In this document: positions 36,260 to 45,311 of the stretch, in pieces
Layout of the letters: every line of letters begins with the position of its first letter
Numbering within the stretch: the first letter of the stretch is position 1
Assembly (NCBI RefSeq): GCF_014654365.1
Contig: NZ_BNAY01000001.1
Coordinates: 310,001-374,000 of the forward strand
DNA length: 64,000 bases
Source of the DNA: Amycolatopsis oliviviridis
Lineage (GTDB): Bacteria; Actinomycetota; Actinomycetes; Mycobacteriales; Pseudonocardiaceae
Direction: 5' to 3'
The notes under the pieces: model-generated
The model's input: the letters and a program-made list of their open reading frames with translations, nothing else
What the model was told of the DNA's origin: nothing
Databases searched by the model: none
Position numbers and translations under genes: made by a program

Positions 36260-37421
36260 CCCACGTACCTCCATCGCCGAACGCGAGCCTTGCGAAGCGC
36301 TCTCCCATGAGCCGATGCGTGGCCGCGTCCGGGTGCAGGTCGTCGGGCAGCGGCAGGTCGACGTGGTCCGCCTCGCCGTACAGGTCGAGGCCGTCGAGGT
36401 AGTGCAGGTTCGGATCGGTCGTGCTCCGCTCCTTGACGATGCGGGCGAGTTCGCCGCGGATCGTGGAGAGCGTGAGCTTCCCCGCCTTGACCTCCGCGGG
36501 ATCCCCGGTGGCCATGAACCGCACCTTGCCTTCCCGCATGGCCTCCGGGTCGAACGCACACGGTCCCGGGGTGTGCTCGTGGATGGGGCAAAGGATCGGC
36601 GAGACGACCAGCAACGGCGTGGTGGGATGCCCGTCCCTGATGGTGTCGAGGAAACCGTGCACGGCCGGGCCGAACACGCGCAGCCGCATCCCGTCCGAGT
36701 TGACGAGGTTGATGCCGATCTTGACGCTGATCAGGTCGGCGGCCGTGTCCCGCATCGCGCGGGCGGTGAACGGATCGAGCAGCGCGCTGCCGCCGAAGCC
36801 CAGGTTGACCAGGTCGACGCCGGCGAGCGCGGCGGCCGTGGCGGGCCAGGTCCCGGTCGGGGTCGCCGCGTTGGAACCGTGACTGATGGAACTGCCGTGG
36901 TGAAGCCAGGTCCGACGATCGCTCGACTGTGCACTGTGGACGGTCGCGTCGGTTCGCAGGGTGACCAGCCGGGTGGATTCGTCGTGCGGCAGCCAGATCT
37001 CGACGTCCTTGTCCTCGCCCGGCAGGCCGGCGAAACGCAGGGTGCGCACGGGACCCGGAGTGGATTCGGCGGTGCCGGTGGACATGTCGATGGTGAGTGT
37101 GTCGCCCTCGGTCACGCTCGCCTGTCCCGCGAGACGGCCGTCGACGAGCAGCTCGTAGACGCCGTCGGGCCTGGCCGGCGCGCCGACGTAAACCCGTTTG
37201 GTGGCGATGACGTCCAGTTCGACGACCGTGGCCGCGGTACGGAAGACCAGCCGCACGCCGGACGGCTGCGCTTCCGTCATGGCCAGCTGGCCGTCGGGGA
37301 TCTGCCGCCTGGCCTGCGGCGGAAGCCGGTGGGGGAGCACGCCGCGTTCGGTGTGTTCGAGGTCGAGGGCGCCGCGCACGAGGGCGGCGGTGATCGGGGT
37401 CGTGAACATTTCCTCCGTCAT
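36252..37421 (-). CDS. SGNH/GDSL hydrolase
   Basis: 389-residue two-part protein. Residues about 1-160 are a beta-sandwich-like domain as found in SGNH esterases of the GDSL family 2 type. From about 165 on is the SGNH fold: HGSSISHGSNA (nucleophile serine block), NLGFGGSALLDP (Gly oxyanion), then LISVKIGINLVN (Asn block V variant) and DDLHPD (Asp-His). The expected activity is hydrolysis of acetyl or other ester groups. No signal peptide, so intracellular. Its ATG overlaps the stop of the upstream tetR (ATGA), so the pair is a regulator-target operon. Confidence 0.85.
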   Translation of the reverse strand: MTEEMFTTPITAALVRGALDLEHTERGVLPHRLPPQARRQIPDGQLAMTEAQPSGVRLVFRTAATVVELDVIATKRVYVGAPARPDGVYELLVDGRLAGQASVTEGDTLTIDMSTGTAESTPGPVRTLRFAGLPGEDKDVEIWLPHDESTRLVTLRTDATVHSAQSSDRRTWLHHGSSISHGSNAATPTGTWPATAAALAGVDLVNLGFGGSALLDPFTARAMRDTAADLISVKIGINLVNSDGMRLRVFGPAVHGFLDTIRDGHPTTPLLVVSPILCPIHEHTPGPCAFDPEAMREGKVRFMATGDPAEVKAGKLTLSTIRGELARIVKERSTTDPNLHYLDGLDLYGEADHVDLPLPDDLHPDAATHRLMGERFARLAFGDGGTWAT

Positions 37422-37990
37422 TTCCTTCGGGGCCAGGCGCGCAGCAGGACGTCGAGCGCGTCGAGGATCTCGGTCCAGCTCTCCTGCGAGCCGGGGGTGC
37501 TGTGGCTGAAGCCGCCGGCGGCCTCCAGCCCGACGAAGCCGCTGAAGACACTGCCCAGCAGCCGGACCGCGTGCGTCTGATGCGGTTCGGCCAGGTCGTA
37601 GCCGCGCAGGATCGCGCGGGTCATCTCGGCGTGCCGGACGCCGGCGCTGGTGGCCGCGTCCTCGGGCGCGAGCCGGAACCGCGCGGCGGTGAATCTTCCG
37701 GGGTGTTCCAGGGCGTAGTCGCGATGGACGTTCGCCAAGGCGATCAGCGCATCCTTGCCGGCCAGGCCCGCCACCGCGGCGGCGGCGAGATCGGCGAGTT
37801 CCGCCAAGGCCAGCAGGGCGATCCCGGTCTTCAGCTCGTGGGCGTTCTTGACATGCGAATACAGGCTCGCCGTCTTGACGCTGCACCGCTTCGCGACCTC
37901 CGTCGGGGTCACGTGTTCGAAGCCGATCTCGTCGGCCATCTCCGCGCCCACCTGGATCACGCGCTCCGTGGTTAGTCCCGCTCGTGCCAT
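37418..37990 (-). CDS. TetR-family regulator
   Basis: 190-residue regulator. The helix-turn-helix is TPTEVAKRCSVKTASLYSHVKNAHELKTGI; the C-terminal ligand domain resembles the WHG (TetR_C_13) group. ATG 37990 is chosen; the in-frame GTG 37996 is also possible. A perfect 15-bp palindrome 35 bp upstream is a likely operator. It is coupled to the SGNH hydrolase. Confidence 0.88.
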   Translation of the reverse strand: MARAGLTTERVIQVGAEMADEIGFEHVTPTEVAKRCSVKTASLYSHVKNAHELKTGIALLALAELADLAAAAVAGLAGKDALIALANVHRDYALEHPGRFTAARFRLAPEDAATSAGVRHAEMTRAILRGYDLAEPHQTHAVRLLGSVFSGFVGLEAAGGFSHSTPGSQESWTEILDALDVLLRAWPRRK

Positions 37991-38024
37991 GAGCACCACG
38001 TTACCATAGTCCATTCTGGATTTG

Positions 38025-38039
38025 CCTAATGGCATTAGG
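38025..38039. promoter_or_regulatory. 15-bp perfect palindrome, TetR operator candidate
   Basis: CCTAATG-G-CATTAGG upstream of tetR and about 75 bp before the divergent membrane protein gene, so it could control both. Confidence 0.65.
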
Positions 38040-38113
38040 TTAGAAACCTGGGTTCGGTAGCGCGGGGCGCACCGGAAGCTGGACGCGATCCGAACAAGTC
38101 TGGAGATGTGTTC

Positions 38114-39124
38114 ATGTCGGCTGTCCCAGGACCAGTTGCCCTCGCCCGCGGTTTTCTGACCGGGATCGTCATCGGGACGACCCTGTGCGCCTTCGTCGTG
38201 GGCATCGTCATCGAGTACGTCCCGCTGACCGTCACCGGGATCGGACTCCCGTTCGTCTACGGGATCCTGCTCTATCTCGCCGGGGCACCGCGAAGAGCCC
38301 GTGAGGCGGCGATCGCCCCGGTGGTCGCGCTCGCGAAGATCGAAAGCCTCCGGGCGAGCGGGACCGAGACCGGGGACATCCCGGTCGACTTCGTTCTCAC
38401 CGTCGTGCCCGAGGGCGCGGCGACGCACCGCGTGAGGATCACTCACGGCGTCAACCTGGTCGACATCCCGAACTACCGGCCGGGCGGGATCCTCGTCGTC
38501 GAGTACCCGCCGGACCGGCTTTGGAAGGCGCGGATCGTGGAGCGGCCGTCCCCGGAATGGGAGCGCCGCGTGGCAGGCGCCGTGATCGAGTCCGCCCCGG
38601 AGTCCAGCCTGGTGCAGGAGTCGCCGGAGGGCTGCGCGTTCGGCGCGCTCGCCTTTCTCGGTCTGCTGCTCGGCGCGGCGCTCGTGCTGGTCCTGTTCCG
38701 CGCGGAACTCTTCGCGCCGGAAGAGCCCTCCCGAGCGGAAGAAACCCAGTCCAGTGTGACGACTTCGTCCTCGGGATCCGCGACCGTCAACGTCGACGGT
38801 TCCCTGCTGGGCGAGGGGGAGTTGCGCCTGGCGATCGACGCGCTGGCGCGGGCCGCGGACGTCTCCCGGGTGATCACCGTGGTCGTCGAGGAACGACGGC
38901 TGACCGTGGTCTTCGCACCGACGGACGCTCAGGTGCCGTGGTTCGACCTCCGTGCCCTGGCGGTCGACCGGATTCCGGCCCTGGTCGCCAGGGCGACGAG
39001 CACGATCGACGTCGGATCACCGCGGACGTGGCAGGTCACGATCGTCCCGTTCGGGAACGCGGTGACCAGCCGGGTCCTCGTGACCGGACCTGATGGCAGC
39101 GGCTCGCTCGCGGACGGCGGCTGA
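38114..39124 (+). CDS. membrane protein of unknown function
   Basis: 336-residue protein. Two adjacent N-terminal hydrophobic helices (about 12-34, 37-56) are followed by a 115-residue cytoplasmic or external domain, a third helix (about 180-195), and a C-terminal domain with a Ser/Thr-rich linker. No family recognised. ATG 38114 has GGAG 8 bases upstream; the GTG at 38108 is too close to it. Divergent from tetR with the palindrome between them. Confidence 0.65.
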   Translation: MSAVPGPVALARGFLTGIVIGTTLCAFVVGIVIEYVPLTVTGIGLPFVYGILLYLAGAPRRAREAAIAPVVALAKIESLRASGTETGDIPVDFVLTVVPEGAATHRVRITHGVNLVDIPNYRPGGILVVEYPPDRLWKARIVERPSPEWERRVAGAVIESAPESSLVQESPEGCAFGALAFLGLLLGAALVLVLFRAELFAPEEPSRAEETQSSVTTSSSGSATVNVDGSLLGEGELRLAIDALARAADVSRVITVVVEERRLTVVFAPTDAQVPWFDLRALAVDRIPALVARATSTIDVGSPRTWQVTIVPFGNAVTSRVLVTGPDGSGSLADGG

Positions 39125-39148
39125 GGCCCTTTCTGGTCAGGGCAGTAC

Positions 39149-39201
39149 GTCCCGAGCGCCGCGTTCGAGACGATGAGCGTCCCGGGCGTGGCGCTCGGGA
39201 C
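39149..39201. repeat. GTCCCGAGCGCC inverted repeat
   Basis: 12-bp arms (39149-39160 and 39190-39201) around a 29-base centre, between the membrane protein and the EEP gene. Likely a terminator or dispersed palindrome. Confidence 0.6.
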
Positions 39202-39312
39202 ACGCACCCCGGCCCGTCGTGGCCTCGTGGAAGTGTCCAACGCCTGGCCCGTCGTTGAACAACTCGCCTGACGGCTGGACTTCCCCGGGGCCCGCCGGTA
39301 GACCAGAACCCC

Positions 39313-40173
39313 GTGACTTCTGTCCAACGCCGCCTCGCCGGTGTCCTCGCCGCCCTGCTGCTCACGATGGCGGGCACCGCCGCGCCTGCCGCCGCGGCCA
39401 CGAACCTGACCGTGCTGAGCTTCAACATCTGGATGCAGGGCTCGCACGGCGGGATCGGTTCGGTGGTCGACCAGATCCGGCGGTCGGGCGCGAACGTGGT
39501 GGCCTTGTCGGAGACCGGCGGCGGTGCCACCGAAGCCATCGCCGACGCGCTGGGCTGGCAGCACACCGAACCCGGCTGGGACATCGACGTGATCAGCGCG
39601 CTGCCGATCCAGGACACCGACTGGAAGTCCTGGAACGACACGGGCGCGCGGGCCATCACGGCGAAGATCGCCGGCGTCTGGGTCTACGCGATCCACTTGG
39701 ACTACACGAAATACGGCCCGTACAACGCGTGCTTCGACAAGGACAGCGTCAGCACGATCCTCGCCGACGAAACGAACCGCCGCCGTCAGGCCGAACAGAT
39801 CGCCGAGTGGACGGGCAGCAGCCCCGGCATCGTCGCGGGCGACCTGAACAGCCCGTCCCATCAGGACTGGACCGCGGCCGCCAAGTCCCGGCACTGCGGC
39901 TATGAGGTGGCCTGGCCGACCACGAAGGCGTTCACCGCCCGCGGTTTCACCGATTCTTACCGGAAGCTGCGGCCCGACCCCGTCGCCGACCCGGGCGACA
40001 CCTGGTCGCCGGTGGTCAAGGACAACCAGGGCAGGCCGGAACCGCAGGACCGGATCGACTTCGTCTTCTACCGCGGTGGTTCGATCACGCCCACGAGCTC
40101 GCGCACGTTCGGCGGCGGGACGGGCTGGCCGTCGGACCACCTCGCCGTGCTGAGCTCGTTCACGGTGTCCTGA
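39313..40173 (+). CDS. secreted endonuclease/exonuclease/phosphatase-family protein
   Basis: 286-residue secreted protein of the EEP fold. A signal peptide (VQRRLAGVLAALLLTMAGTAAPAAA) precedes the fold. Metal and catalytic motifs: SFNIWMQ (Asn), LSETGG (Glu), IHLDYTKYGPYN (His), GDLNSPSHQDW (Asp, Asn), QDRIDFVFY (Asp) and WPSDHLAVL (catalytic His). Substrate may be nucleic acid, phospholipid or phosphoinositide, as in secreted Streptomyces members. GTG 39313 is the start; no strong ribosome site is seen, which weakens the exact choice. Confidence 0.88.
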   Translation: MTSVQRRLAGVLAALLLTMAGTAAPAAAATNLTVLSFNIWMQGSHGGIGSVVDQIRRSGANVVALSETGGGATEAIADALGWQHTEPGWDIDVISALPIQDTDWKSWNDTGARAITAKIAGVWVYAIHLDYTKYGPYNACFDKDSVSTILADETNRRRQAEQIAEWTGSSPGIVAGDLNSPSHQDWTAAAKSRHCGYEVAWPTTKAFTARGFTDSYRKLRPDPVADPGDTWSPVVKDNQGRPEPQDRIDFVFYRGGSITPTSSRTFGGGTGWPSDHLAVLSSFTVS

Positions 40174-40194
40174 CCGGGAAATCGCCCGGCGTCG

Positions 40195-40611
40195 TCAGGA
40201 ACCGTGCGGTCCGGGCGCGGCGCTGCCGGAGTACTCGCCGAGGTCGGAGACCAGCTTGGTCAGTTCGGCGTCGTTGTCGTAGCGCCGCTGGTGGAGCGCG
40301 GCGATCTTCGCGCCCATCTCGGGGTCCGGGTCGTCGGTGACGTCGAAGGAGGCGAACTTGTCGACCAGCGGCAGTCCGACCCGGTCGGTGTTCCGGTGCG
40401 CCGGGTGGATGAGGTACTCCCAATAGCCGTCGAGATCTTCGATCGCGAAGACCGCGCCCCATTCGTACTCGCCGCCGAAATCGCGTCCCACGACGAAGGA
40501 TTTCACCGAGGGAATGACCCGGCCTTGATTGCGGAGGCTTTCCAGGGCTTCCTCGATCTGCTCCGGGGAGGCTTCGGGCCGCAGGGTGAAACGGTTGCCG
40601 TGGTAGATCAT
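40195..40611 (-). CDS. Dabb-family (stress-responsive A/B barrel) protein
   Basis: 138-residue protein with a dimeric alpha/beta barrel pattern: hydrophobic strand FTLRPEASPEQIEEALESLRN, VVGRDFGGEYEWGAVFAIEDLDGYWEYLIHPAHRN, typical of Dabb proteins. These are small cofactor-free oxygenases, cyclases or orphan proteins. Its start overlaps the stop of the MFS gene (ATGA), so they form an operon. Function unknown. Confidence 0.85.
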   Translation of the reverse strand: MIYHGNRFTLRPEASPEQIEEALESLRNQGRVIPSVKSFVVGRDFGGEYEWGAVFAIEDLDGYWEYLIHPAHRNTDRVGLPLVDKFASFDVTDDPDPEMGAKIAALHQRRYDNDAELTKLVSDLGEYSGSAAPGPHGS

Positions 40612-41795
40612 CGTGCTTCCTTTCGGTTCTTTCCGGTTGACCGGGAGCCGACGGCGGCGAGTGCCGCCCCGGCCCCCAAGGCGATGCCCGTCCAGAGGAA
40701 GGCGTCGGCGATGCCGATGGCCTGGACGAGCGGCTGGGCGACGAGTGGGGACAGGAACTGCCCGAGGAAGATCCCGGTGACCAGGCCGCTGAGCACCCGG
40801 CCGCGCTGCGCGGGATGAGCGAACTCGGCCAGGCGCAGGTTGAGATTCGGGACGACGAGGCCGACGCCGAACCCGCCGACGAGCAGCCCGGCCACGATCT
40901 GGACGACGGTGCCCGCCGTGCCGATCACCAGCCAGCCCACGCCCAGGAGTGCGACGCTGAGCGTGGTGATCGCCGTGGGACTCAGCCGCTTGCGCAGCCG
41001 GGGGAAGGCCAGCGCGCCCGCGACGCCGGTCAGCGTGCTTCCGGCGACCACGGCCCCGATGACGGCGGGACCGCTGCCGAAACCTTCGAGCAGGAACGGC
41101 AACTGTGTCGGCGCCATGTAGAAGATCAGCGTCGCGACCAGCGCCAGGACGTACACGCCGGCGATGCGGCCCGGCAGCCGGATCCGCCCGCTCTCCCGCA
41201 CCGCCGGTTCGCCGCGTTCCGGTTCACGCAGGGAGACGACCGCGAACACGGCGACGATCGCCGAGACCGAGTAGATCCAGAACGGCGCCTGCCAGCTCAC
41301 AGTGGCCAGCAAACCGGCCAGCGGCAGGAAGACGACGCCGCCCAGACTCGCGAACGCCTGCTGCAGCCCGAGGAACGAGGCGCGGCTCGCACCGGAGAAC
41401 CAGTCGGTGATCAGCGTGCTGATCGCGGTCATGATCCCGCCGACGGCGATACCGAGCCCGGCACGGGTGACCAGCAGCAGGGACAGATCGTCGACGAAGA
41501 ACCCCGCAGTGCCGGTGACCGCGTAGAGCCCGAGCCCCGCCAGGAGCAGCGGACGCCGTCCGACCCGGTCGGCGACGATCCCGGACAAGGGCGCGCTGAT
41601 CGCGATCGCGAGCGAGGTCACGGTCAGCGCCAGCCGCACGAGAAGACCGGAACCCGGCGTGCCGGAGAAGACCTCCCGCATCGCGGGCAGGCTGGGCGCG
41701 ATGATCGCCGCGGCCATGATAGTCAGCGGCGCCGCGGCCAGCACGGTGCCGCGGGCCAGGCGCGTCGGCGCCGAGGTGTCTGCTCGGTTCGTCAC
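40608..41795 (-). CDS. MFS transporter
   Basis: 395-residue protein with 12 hydrophobic segments. MFS motif A is visible as GIVADRVGRRPLLLAG between helices 2 and 3, and a second copy-like GALAFPRLRKRLSP between helices 8 and 9. N-terminus: AAIIAPSLPAM typical of multidrug antiporters of the DHA1 family. Substrate unknown. GTG 41795 is the start; no obvious regulator adjoins. Confidence 0.9.
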   Translation of the reverse strand: MTNRADTSAPTRLARGTVLAAAPLTIMAAAIIAPSLPAMREVFSGTPGSGLLVRLALTVTSLAIAISAPLSGIVADRVGRRPLLLAGLGLYAVTGTAGFFVDDLSLLLVTRAGLGIAVGGIMTAISTLITDWFSGASRASFLGLQQAFASLGGVVFLPLAGLLATVSWQAPFWIYSVSAIVAVFAVVSLREPERGEPAVRESGRIRLPGRIAGVYVLALVATLIFYMAPTQLPFLLEGFGSGPAVIGAVVAGSTLTGVAGALAFPRLRKRLSPTAITTLSVALLGVGWLVIGTAGTVVQIVAGLLVGGFGVGLVVPNLNLRLAEFAHPAQRGRVLSGLVTGIFLGQFLSPLVAQPLVQAIGIADAFLWTGIALGAGAALAAVGSRSTGKNRKEAR

Positions 41796-41886
41796 CCCGC
41801 CAATCTCGCAGCGGGGGCCCGGGCTTCGCGTCGGTGAAAATCGCCTATGTCCGAAGTGGCCGGACAAGCACTGGTAGAAATGTCCG

Positions 41887-42654
41887 ATGCGGGATTTCTT
41901 CAAGGGGTTCGGGATGTTCTGGCAAGGCCTGGGCATCCTGCTGCGGTCGCCGAGGCTGCTGCTGATCGGGGCGCTGCCCGCCGTGCTGACCACGCTGTTG
42001 CTGCTCGGCGGCGTCGTGGCGCTGGCGTTCTGGATCGACGATCTCTCGCTGGTGCTCACCCCCTTCGCCGACGAGTGGTCGCCGCGGTGGCAGGTGCTGA
42101 TCCGGGTCGCGGTCGGGGTCGGGGTGTTCGGTGCGGTGCTGGCCATCTGCCTGATCGGTTTCACCGCGCTCACGATCGCCGTCGGCGGACCGTTCTACGA
42201 GCACATCGCGGAGAAGGTCGAGGACGACCTCGGCGGCGTGCCCGGCGCGGTGGAGCTGTCGTGGTGGCGTTTGCTGGTGATGGGCCTGAAGGACGGGCTG
42301 GTGCTCGTGCTGCGTTCGCTGATGTTCACGATCCCGCTCATGATCGCGGGGTTCATCCCGGTGGTGGGGCAGACCGTCGTCCCGGTTCTGCTGGCACTGG
42401 TCACGGCGTGGTTCCTGGCGCTGGAACTGATCGCCGTGCCGTTCTACCGGCGGGGGATGGGCCTGAAGCAGCGGCGTCCGATACTGCGACGGCGTCGCGC
42501 GCTCGCCTTGGGTCTCGGGCTTCCCGCCTCGCTGTTGTGCCTGATCCCTTTCGCCGCGTTGATCGTGATGCCGGTGGCGTTCGTCGGCGGTGTGCTCGTC
42601 GCGCGTGAGGTCCTCGCGACGGACGCGGCGGATCAGCCGCTCCGCGTGGCCTGA
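41887..42654 (+). CDS. EI24-domain membrane protein
   Basis: 255-residue protein of the EI24/CysZ-like family. Conserved pattern: FFKGFGMFWQGLGILLRSPRLLLIGALP at the N-terminus, then helices near 35-55 and 70-100, VGGPFYEHIAEKVE, and RSLMFTIPLMIAGFIPVVGQ. CysZ takes up sulfate in E. coli, but actinobacterial members are of unknown role. No neighbours in the same direction clearly share a function. Confidence 0.85.
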   Translation: MRDFFKGFGMFWQGLGILLRSPRLLLIGALPAVLTTLLLLGGVVALAFWIDDLSLVLTPFADEWSPRWQVLIRVAVGVGVFGAVLAICLIGFTALTIAVGGPFYEHIAEKVEDDLGGVPGAVELSWWRLLVMGLKDGLVLVLRSLMFTIPLMIAGFIPVVGQTVVPVLLALVTAWFLALELIAVPFYRRGMGLKQRRPILRRRRALALGLGLPASLLCLIPFAALIVMPVAFVGGVLVAREVLATDAADQPLRVA

Positions 42655-42776
42655 GCTTTACGCAGGGCGCTGAGGAAGACGCCGGCCGACTCGGCTCCGG
42701 AGATGCCGATGGCGACGTCGAAACAGGGGCCCTCTGCGGTGGAGACGATCTTCTCCGCGGATGATCTGGCGCTAGC
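42655..42776 (-). pseudogene. possible remnant of a minus-strand gene end
   Basis: The minus strand reads GPCFDVAIGISGAESAGVF..RKAQ up to a stop near 42633, which has a protein-like composition. No matching N-terminal part remains, because the frame runs into the opposite MarR gene. Either a truncated 3' end or a chance open stretch. Confidence 0.2.
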
Positions 42777-43244
42777 ATGGGCAAGATGACGGATTCGGCG
42801 ATCGGCGCGCTCCCGCAAGGGCTGGACGAAAACCTCGGCTGGCTTCTCGGGCAGGTGTGCCGGGCACACGGAGCCGCCCTGGCGAGCGCGGTTTCCGGGA
42901 TCCCGCACGGCTTGCGGGGCTTCCAGGCGCTGTGCGGCGCGGTGCACGGGAGCGCGCGGAACCAGGCGCAGCTGGGCAGGCAGCTGGACGTCGACCGCAC
43001 CGTGATGGTGTACCTGGTCGACGACCTGGTGGCCGCCGGGCTGGTGGAACGCGTGGTGGATCCGGACGACAGGCGGAACAAACTGATCCAGGGGACCGAG
43101 GCCGGGCGGAAGCTGCTGGACACGACCAAGGCCGCGATCCTGGCGGCCGAGGCCGAGGTGCTGGCCCCGTTGGAGCACAAGGATCAGGACCGGTTCCGGG
43201 ACATGCTGCGCGCCGTCGTCGCGTACAACCTGGGCGGCCGCTAG
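42777..43244 (+). CDS. MarR-family regulator 2
   Basis: 155-residue winged-helix regulator. HTH region: NQAQLGRQLDVDRTVMVYLVDDLVAAGLVERVVDPDDRRNKLIQGTEAG, containing the family's DPDDRR wing. ATG 42777; a second ATG three codons downstream is possible. It precedes the type VII accessory genes by 138 bp, but no operator connects them. Confidence 0.88.
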   Translation: MGKMTDSAIGALPQGLDENLGWLLGQVCRAHGAALASAVSGIPHGLRGFQALCGAVHGSARNQAQLGRQLDVDRTVMVYLVDDLVAAGLVERVVDPDDRRNKLIQGTEAGRKLLDTTKAAILAAEAEVLAPLEHKDQDRFRDMLRAVVAYNLGGR

Positions 43245-43382
43245 CGCGAATTCACGCACGGGAAACCGGTCCACCGGTTGACCGGCTGTGCAGGCTTCGT
43301 GTCCCGGCGTGTATTCAAGGCTGGCTTTGGCGCCGCGGACCGGCGAGGATGACCGCGTCGGTGACGAGAGGGAGCGCACGGC

Positions 43383-43862
43383 ATGGTCAAGGTGCACGGC
43401 AAGGCGGAGGCCGAGCGGATCCGCGACGAGCTGCGTGAGCAGCGGCGGCCGACCGGCCGGGTCGCCGAGGCCGGCGAGGTCGCGAAACCGTCGGGTGAGG
43501 GCGCGGCGGCGATCGTCGCGGACGGCTCGGACCGCATCGAACTGGACTACGCGGAGATCGCGGAGGCCCAGAAGAAGCTCGAAGAGCACCAGCGGAATCT
43601 CGAGCGGCACCTGGCGGGCGCCCAGGAACTGGGGACGTCGCTGGCCGACGGCAAAGGCCCGGTGTCCGTCCCGATGAGCCGGTCTTTCGCTCGCCGGGGC
43701 GGGGCGGAGGAAGGCGGCGTCCAGTTCGCGCTCCGCTCCTACCTCGCCGAGCTCGCCGCGTTGCGGACGGCGATCGGCCTGGTCGCCGACCAGCACCGTC
43801 GCACCGACGAAGAGGCCGCCACCGCTGTCGAAGCCGTCGCGAGGGGGACCGATGAGCGGTGA
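43383..43862 (+). CDS. hypothetical helical protein, first gene of type VII accessory cluster
   Basis: 159-residue, charged, mainly helical protein with two long helices (about 50-85 coiled-coil-like, YAEIAEAQKKLEEHQRNLERHLAGA; and 115-150). This is the helix-turn-helix hairpin shape of WXG100/EspC relatives, but no WxG motif is visible. It overlaps the PPE-like gene by 11 bases. Function unknown; secreted partner or chaperone of the PPE-like protein is inferred. Confidence 0.6.
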   Translation: MVKVHGKAEAERIRDELREQRRPTGRVAEAGEVAKPSGEGAAAIVADGSDRIELDYAEIAEAQKKLEEHQRNLERHLAGAQELGTSLADGKGPVSVPMSRSFARRGGAEEGGVQFALRSYLAELAALRTAIGLVADQHRRTDEEAATAVEAVARGTDER

Positions 43863-45015
43863 GTACTACACGGACAGACATCCGCTGAGCGCCCGCGCGC
43901 GGGCCAAACAGCGAAAAGTGGTCCGCAGTCGCAAGGCCAACCTGAGGGACGACGCGCTGGGGAAGATCAACTGGGAATGCTACGAGCATCGCCAGTTGTG
44001 GGACATGATCAAGTCGGCCGAGCCGCCGAAACTGGGCGAGCGGGCGTACGACTGGGCCCGGCTGGCCAAGGAGATCGACACGGAGGCCGTCGCGGTCCGC
44101 GAGATCGTCCAGAGACTGCTGCTGTCCTGGCACGGGCCCTCCTCGGCACAGGCCGCCGGCTCGGCGCACCTGCTCACCACGTGGGCCGCGGAGGCCGCGA
44201 GTACTTCGCGGGACATCGGCGACGGCCTCGACGCCTACACCTCGGCGATCACCGAAGCCCGCCGGAAGATGCCGGAACCGGTGCACTACACCGCCGAACG
44301 CTGGTTCCAGCAGGGCTACGCGGTGAAGGCCCTCGACGGTCCCAACGGCGCGTACATGATGGACGACCTCCTCGACGACAAACTCCCGACCAAAAAGGAG
44401 GCGGACCGGGCGAAGGCCGAAGCGGTGCGGGTCATGGAACAGTACGAAGAGGCCAGCCAGGGTGTCCGGCACCGGCTGCCGCCGTTGTTCGCCGCGGCAC
44501 CGAAGACGGCGGACGTCCAGGCCCCGGTGGGACCGCCGCCCGTCGTCCCGCCTTCCGATCCCGAACCTCCTCGGCTCACTCGCCCGCCGGTGGAGCAGGG
44601 GCAGGAACCGGAGCCACCGGTGCGGGATCCGGGAGCACCGGACGTTCCCGGCCCGGGTACGGCGACTCACGAAGACGGCACCTACGCGGCTTCGGCCGGG
44701 GTCGTGGACTTCCCCACCGGCTCCGGGCAAGGCGCGGGATACGGCCCCGGACCGTCCTCGCCCGGCGGCGTCCTCACGGGCGAAGACGCCGCCAGGAACA
44801 GCCGGGGTTTCGGACAGGGTGGCTTCGGGCCTGGTGGTTTCGGCCAGGGTGCCGGCGCGGCCCGGGGCGGCGCCGGGGGAGCCGGATTCGGCATGTACCC
44901 GCCGATGACCGGCAAGCAGCGGGAAGAGGACAAGGAACATCGCGACCGCTACGGCAGTGGTTACGACCTCCTCGACGATCTCCCGCCCGCCTATCCGCCG
45001 GTGTTCGGCGAATGA
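43852..45015 (+). CDS. PPE-like type VII secretion substrate
   Basis: 387-residue protein. The N-terminal 180 residues are all helix (YEHRQLWDMIKSAEPPKLGERAYDWARLAKEI ... SWHGPSSAQAAGSAHLLTTWAAEA) with a SWHG turn that matches the W-x-G of WXG100/PPE hairpins. The middle and C-terminal region is disordered, rich in P, G, E, and ends in the conserved YDLLDDLPPAYPPVFGE tail often seen in actinobacterial PPE-like proteins. It is presumably paired with the next small protein and exported by an ESX-type system. Confidence 0.72.
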   Translation: MSGEYYTDRHPLSARARAKQRKVVRSRKANLRDDALGKINWECYEHRQLWDMIKSAEPPKLGERAYDWARLAKEIDTEAVAVREIVQRLLLSWHGPSSAQAAGSAHLLTTWAAEAASTSRDIGDGLDAYTSAITEARRKMPEPVHYTAERWFQQGYAVKALDGPNGAYMMDDLLDDKLPTKKEADRAKAEAVRVMEQYEEASQGVRHRLPPLFAAAPKTADVQAPVGPPPVVPPSDPEPPRLTRPPVEQGQEPEPPVRDPGAPDVPGPGTATHEDGTYAASAGVVDFPTGSGQGAGYGPGPSSPGGVLTGEDAARNSRGFGQGGFGPGGFGQGAGAARGGAGGAGFGMYPPMTGKQREEDKEHRDRYGSGYDLLDDLPPAYPPVFGE

Positions 45016-45311
45016 GCGGCTACCGCGCCCAGCCGGACTCGATGCGGGCGCTGGCACGGCGGCTGGAGGTCGTGTCGGGAGAACTGGGCGAAGCCGCCCG
45101 GCTGACCGGCGGCGTCGCCGGGGGAGACCTGGGACCGGCGGGGATCGCCTCGGCGCTCGACGCCGTGATCGGCCCGTGGTCGGCGTCGATCGGCTCCGCG
45201 CACACCGGACTCGACGGCGCGGCGGCGGGAATCCGTACCGCGGCGAAGACCTACGAGGACACCGACGACGAAGCGGCCTGGACGCTGCGACACGAATCCG
45301 GGGATCCGTGA
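45012..45311 (+). CDS. EspC/WXG100-like small protein
   Basis: 99-residue helical-hairpin protein: MRALARRLEVVSGELGEAARLTGG, then WSASIGSAHTGLDGAAAGIRTAAKTYEDTDDEAAW. It ends with the Y-x-x-x-[DE] signal YEDTD that is a type VII secretion mark. Starts at ATG 45012 (ATGA overlap with the PPE-like gene) and overlaps the following gene. Confidence 0.7.
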   Translation: MSGYRAQPDSMRALARRLEVVSGELGEAARLTGGVAGGDLGPAGIASALDAVIGPWSASIGSAHTGLDGAAAGIRTAAKTYEDTDDEAAWTLRHESGDP

